NCBI GenBank assembly: GCA_016214925.1
Contig: JACRMO010000181.1
Span: 1-7,433, forward strand
Source: Gammaproteobacteria bacterium
Lineage (GTDB): Bacteria; Pseudomonadota; Gammaproteobacteria; Thiohalobacterales; Thiohalobacteraceae
DNA length: 7,433 nt
Direction: 5' to 3'
The position numbers and the translations under genes were made by a program. The first letter of the stretch is position 1. Every line of letters begins with the position of its first letter. Positions 6,180 through 7,433 of the stretch are shown one piece after another. Below the pieces are notes generated by a model. The model was given only the letters and a program-made list of their open reading frames with translations. It was not told the origin of the DNA and did not search any database.

Positions 6180-6631
6180 ACCTGCGTCCGGCCCGTCGCG
6201 ATGATGTCGACATCAACGTCACCTCGCTCATCGACGTGGTGCTGCTGCTGTTGATCTTCTTCATGGTCTCGACCACGTTCACGCGCGAGGCACAGTTGCA
6301 GGTGGATCTGCCTAAAGCCACGGCCGAACCCGGTGAGGCGCCGAAAAAGGTATTGGAGATCACCATCAACATCAACGGCGACTTTTTCATCGACGACAAA
6401 CAGGTCGTGAATGCCAAGCCCGAGACGCTGCGTCGCGCCATTGTCCAGAGCATCGGTGACCAGCGCGATCTGCCGGTGGTGCTGCGTGCCGACGCGCGCA
6501 CGCCCTATCAGGCCGTGGTGACGGCGATGGACGTGACCGGTCAGTTGGGTCTGACGCAGTTGTCGCTGGCAACTACCGAGCCCTCAGCATCCGGCACAAG
6601 CGGCCGGCCGGCCGGCGACAGCAAGCCCTGA
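6176..6631 (+). CDS. exbD: ExbD/TolR-family energy transducer
   Basis: ExbD-type proteins have one membrane helix inside an ExbB pentamer and a periplasmic domain, and pass energy from proton flow to envelope partners. This 151-residue protein fits: a short cytoplasmic start (MNLRPARRDDVDINVTS), a helix at about 18-36 (LIDVVLLLLIFFMVSTTF) with the essential proton-carrying aspartate at D20, and a periplasmic domain from about 40 to 135. That domain contains LEITININGDFFIDDKQV and LPVVLRADARTPYQAVV, both usual for the family. The last 18 or so residues are Ser, Gly and Pro rich and probably disordered. GAGGAA lies 5 bases before the ATG, which overlaps the exbB stop. Its own stop shares a base with the msbA start. 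Nothing seems missing. Confidence 0.93.
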   Translation: MNLRPARRDDVDINVTSLIDVVLLLLIFFMVSTTFTREAQLQVDLPKATAEPGEAPKKVLEITININGDFFIDDKQVVNAKPETLRRAIVQSIGDQRDLPVVLRADARTPYQAVVTAMDVTGQLGLTQLSLATTEPSASGTSGRPAGDSKP

Positions 6632-7433
6632 TGGCATCTCCGACATCCGCGGCGCCCGCCCCGCCGAGCAGTTGGGTCACCTATCGGCGCTTGATCGGTT
6701 ATGCGCTGCCGCATTGGAAGTTGTTCCTGTTCAGCTCGATTGCCATGGCCGTGTATGCCGCGACCGACACCGGCTTTGCGGCGTTGATGAAGCCGATGCT
6801 CGACGACAGTTTCGTCGCGCGCGATCCGCACGCCATCCGCAATATTCCGCTGCTGCTCATCGGCCTGTTTCTGTTGCGCGGCGTCACCGGCTTCATTTCC
6901 AGCTATGGGATGAGCTGGGTGGGGCGGCAGGTCATACAAGTGTTGCGCAGCGAAATGTTCGCGCACCTGCTGCGTTTGTCCAACCGCTATTTCGACAGTC
7001 ACCCCAGCGCGCAATTGCTCTCGCAGCTCATTTACAACGTCGAACAGGTTTCGCAGGCCAGCACCAACGCCATCACCATTCTGCTGCGTGACAGTCTCAC
7101 GGTGATCTTCCTGCTGGCGTGGATGTTTTATCTCAGCGGCTGGCTGGCGCTGCTGTTCCTGGTGGTCGGGCCGGTGGTCGCTGTCCTGACCCGCTATGTG
7201 ACGCGCCGTTACCGCAAGATCAGTCGACGCATTCAGGACTCGATGGCCGATGTCACCGAGATTGCCAACGAGGCCATCGAAGGTCATAAAGTCGTCAAGG
7301 CGTTTGGTGCCCACGCGTACGAACAGCGCCAGTTCGATACCGTTAACCGCAAGAACGCCGGCCTGACGATGAAGCATATCGCCACCAGTGCCGCCGCCGT
7401 GCCGACCACGCCATTGCTGGCCGCGAGCGTACT
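6631..7433 (+). CDS. msbA: Lipid A export ABC transporter MsbA, N-terminal part
   Basis: MsbA is the homodimeric inner-membrane flippase that moves lipid A-core to the periplasmic leaflet for LPS assembly. The frame is open from ATG 6631 to the window end (267 residues), so the ATP-binding domain (Walker A, LSGGQ, Walker B) lies beyond it. The visible part is the transmembrane domain: helices at about 29-50, 71-92, 147-167 and 169-187, with a fifth starting near 251. Family blocks include MSWVGRQVIQVLRSEMFAHL (94-113), RYFDSHPSAQLLSQLIYNVE (119-138), RYVTRRYRKISRRIQDSM (188-205) and IANEAIEGHKVVKAFG (211-226). The Pro/Ala/Ser-rich first 14 residues look like an unstructured leader. The start shares one base with the exbD stop (TGATG), so translation is likely coupled. 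No Shine-Dalgarno of note precedes it. Catalytic competence cannot be judged from this half. Confidence 0.95.
   Translation, partial: MASPTSAAPAPPSSWVTYRRLIGYALPHWKLFLFSSIAMAVYAATDTGFAALMKPMLDDSFVARDPHAIRNIPLLLIGLFLLRGVTGFISSYGMSWVGRQVIQVLRSEMFAHLLRLSNRYFDSHPSAQLLSQLIYNVEQVSQASTNAITILLRDSLTVIFLLAWMFYLSGWLALLFLVVGPVVAVLTRYVTRRYRKISRRIQDSMADVTEIANEAIEGHKVVKAFGAHAYEQRQFDTVNRKNAGLTMKHIATSAAAVPTTPLLAASV

Noticed and set aside
6541..7377. 278-codon frame on the - strand opposite exbD and msbA
   Set aside because: Rich in Gln, His, Arg and Asp in the way complementary strands of membrane-protein genes are; the + strand has the unmistakable MsbA sequence.

Overview
The window looks like chromosomal DNA from a fairly GC-rich Gram-negative bacterium, most likely a gammaproteobacterium. 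The main evidence is the right half: comEC, an exbB/tolQ-type gene, an exbD/tolR-type gene and msbA, all on the + strand and tightly packed. This order is a familiar core neighbourhood in gammaproteobacteria, where lpxK and kdsB usually follow (recalled family knowledge, not searched). MsbA itself implies an outer membrane containing lipopolysaccharide.

Layout. Bases 2-943 (+) are the 3' part of an N6-adenine DNA methyltransferase gene whose start lies before the window. It overlaps by 14 bp the complete gene of a BsuBI/PstI-family restriction endonuclease (930-1922, +), and together they form a type II restriction-modification pair. A 125-bp convergent intergenic stretch (1923-2047) carries a strong palindromic repeat. 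A gene on the - strand (2048-2980) encodes a GH46 chitosanase-like enzyme fused to a C-terminal peptidoglycan-binding-like domain and lacking any visible signal peptide. A 116-bp divergent spacer separates it from comEC (3097-5448, +). A 95-bp spacer with a tandem 8-bp repeat and a hairpin leads to exbB (5544-6179), exbD (6176-6631) and the 5' part of msbA (6631 to the window end). Stop and start codons overlap at exbB/exbD and exbD/msbA.

How the genes work together. The left pair is an accessory defence module: the methylase protects host DNA and the nuclease cuts unmodified DNA. The right block is envelope housekeeping: ComEC moves single-stranded DNA through the inner membrane, the ExbB/ExbD pair is a proton-driven inner-membrane energiser, and MsbA flips lipid A-core. 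The chitosanase-like gene sits between the accessory and core blocks and is the least explained gene here.

I see no mobile element gene, RNA gene or CRISPR array, and no clearly unknown multi-gene system. No gene-free stretch exceeds 125 bases.
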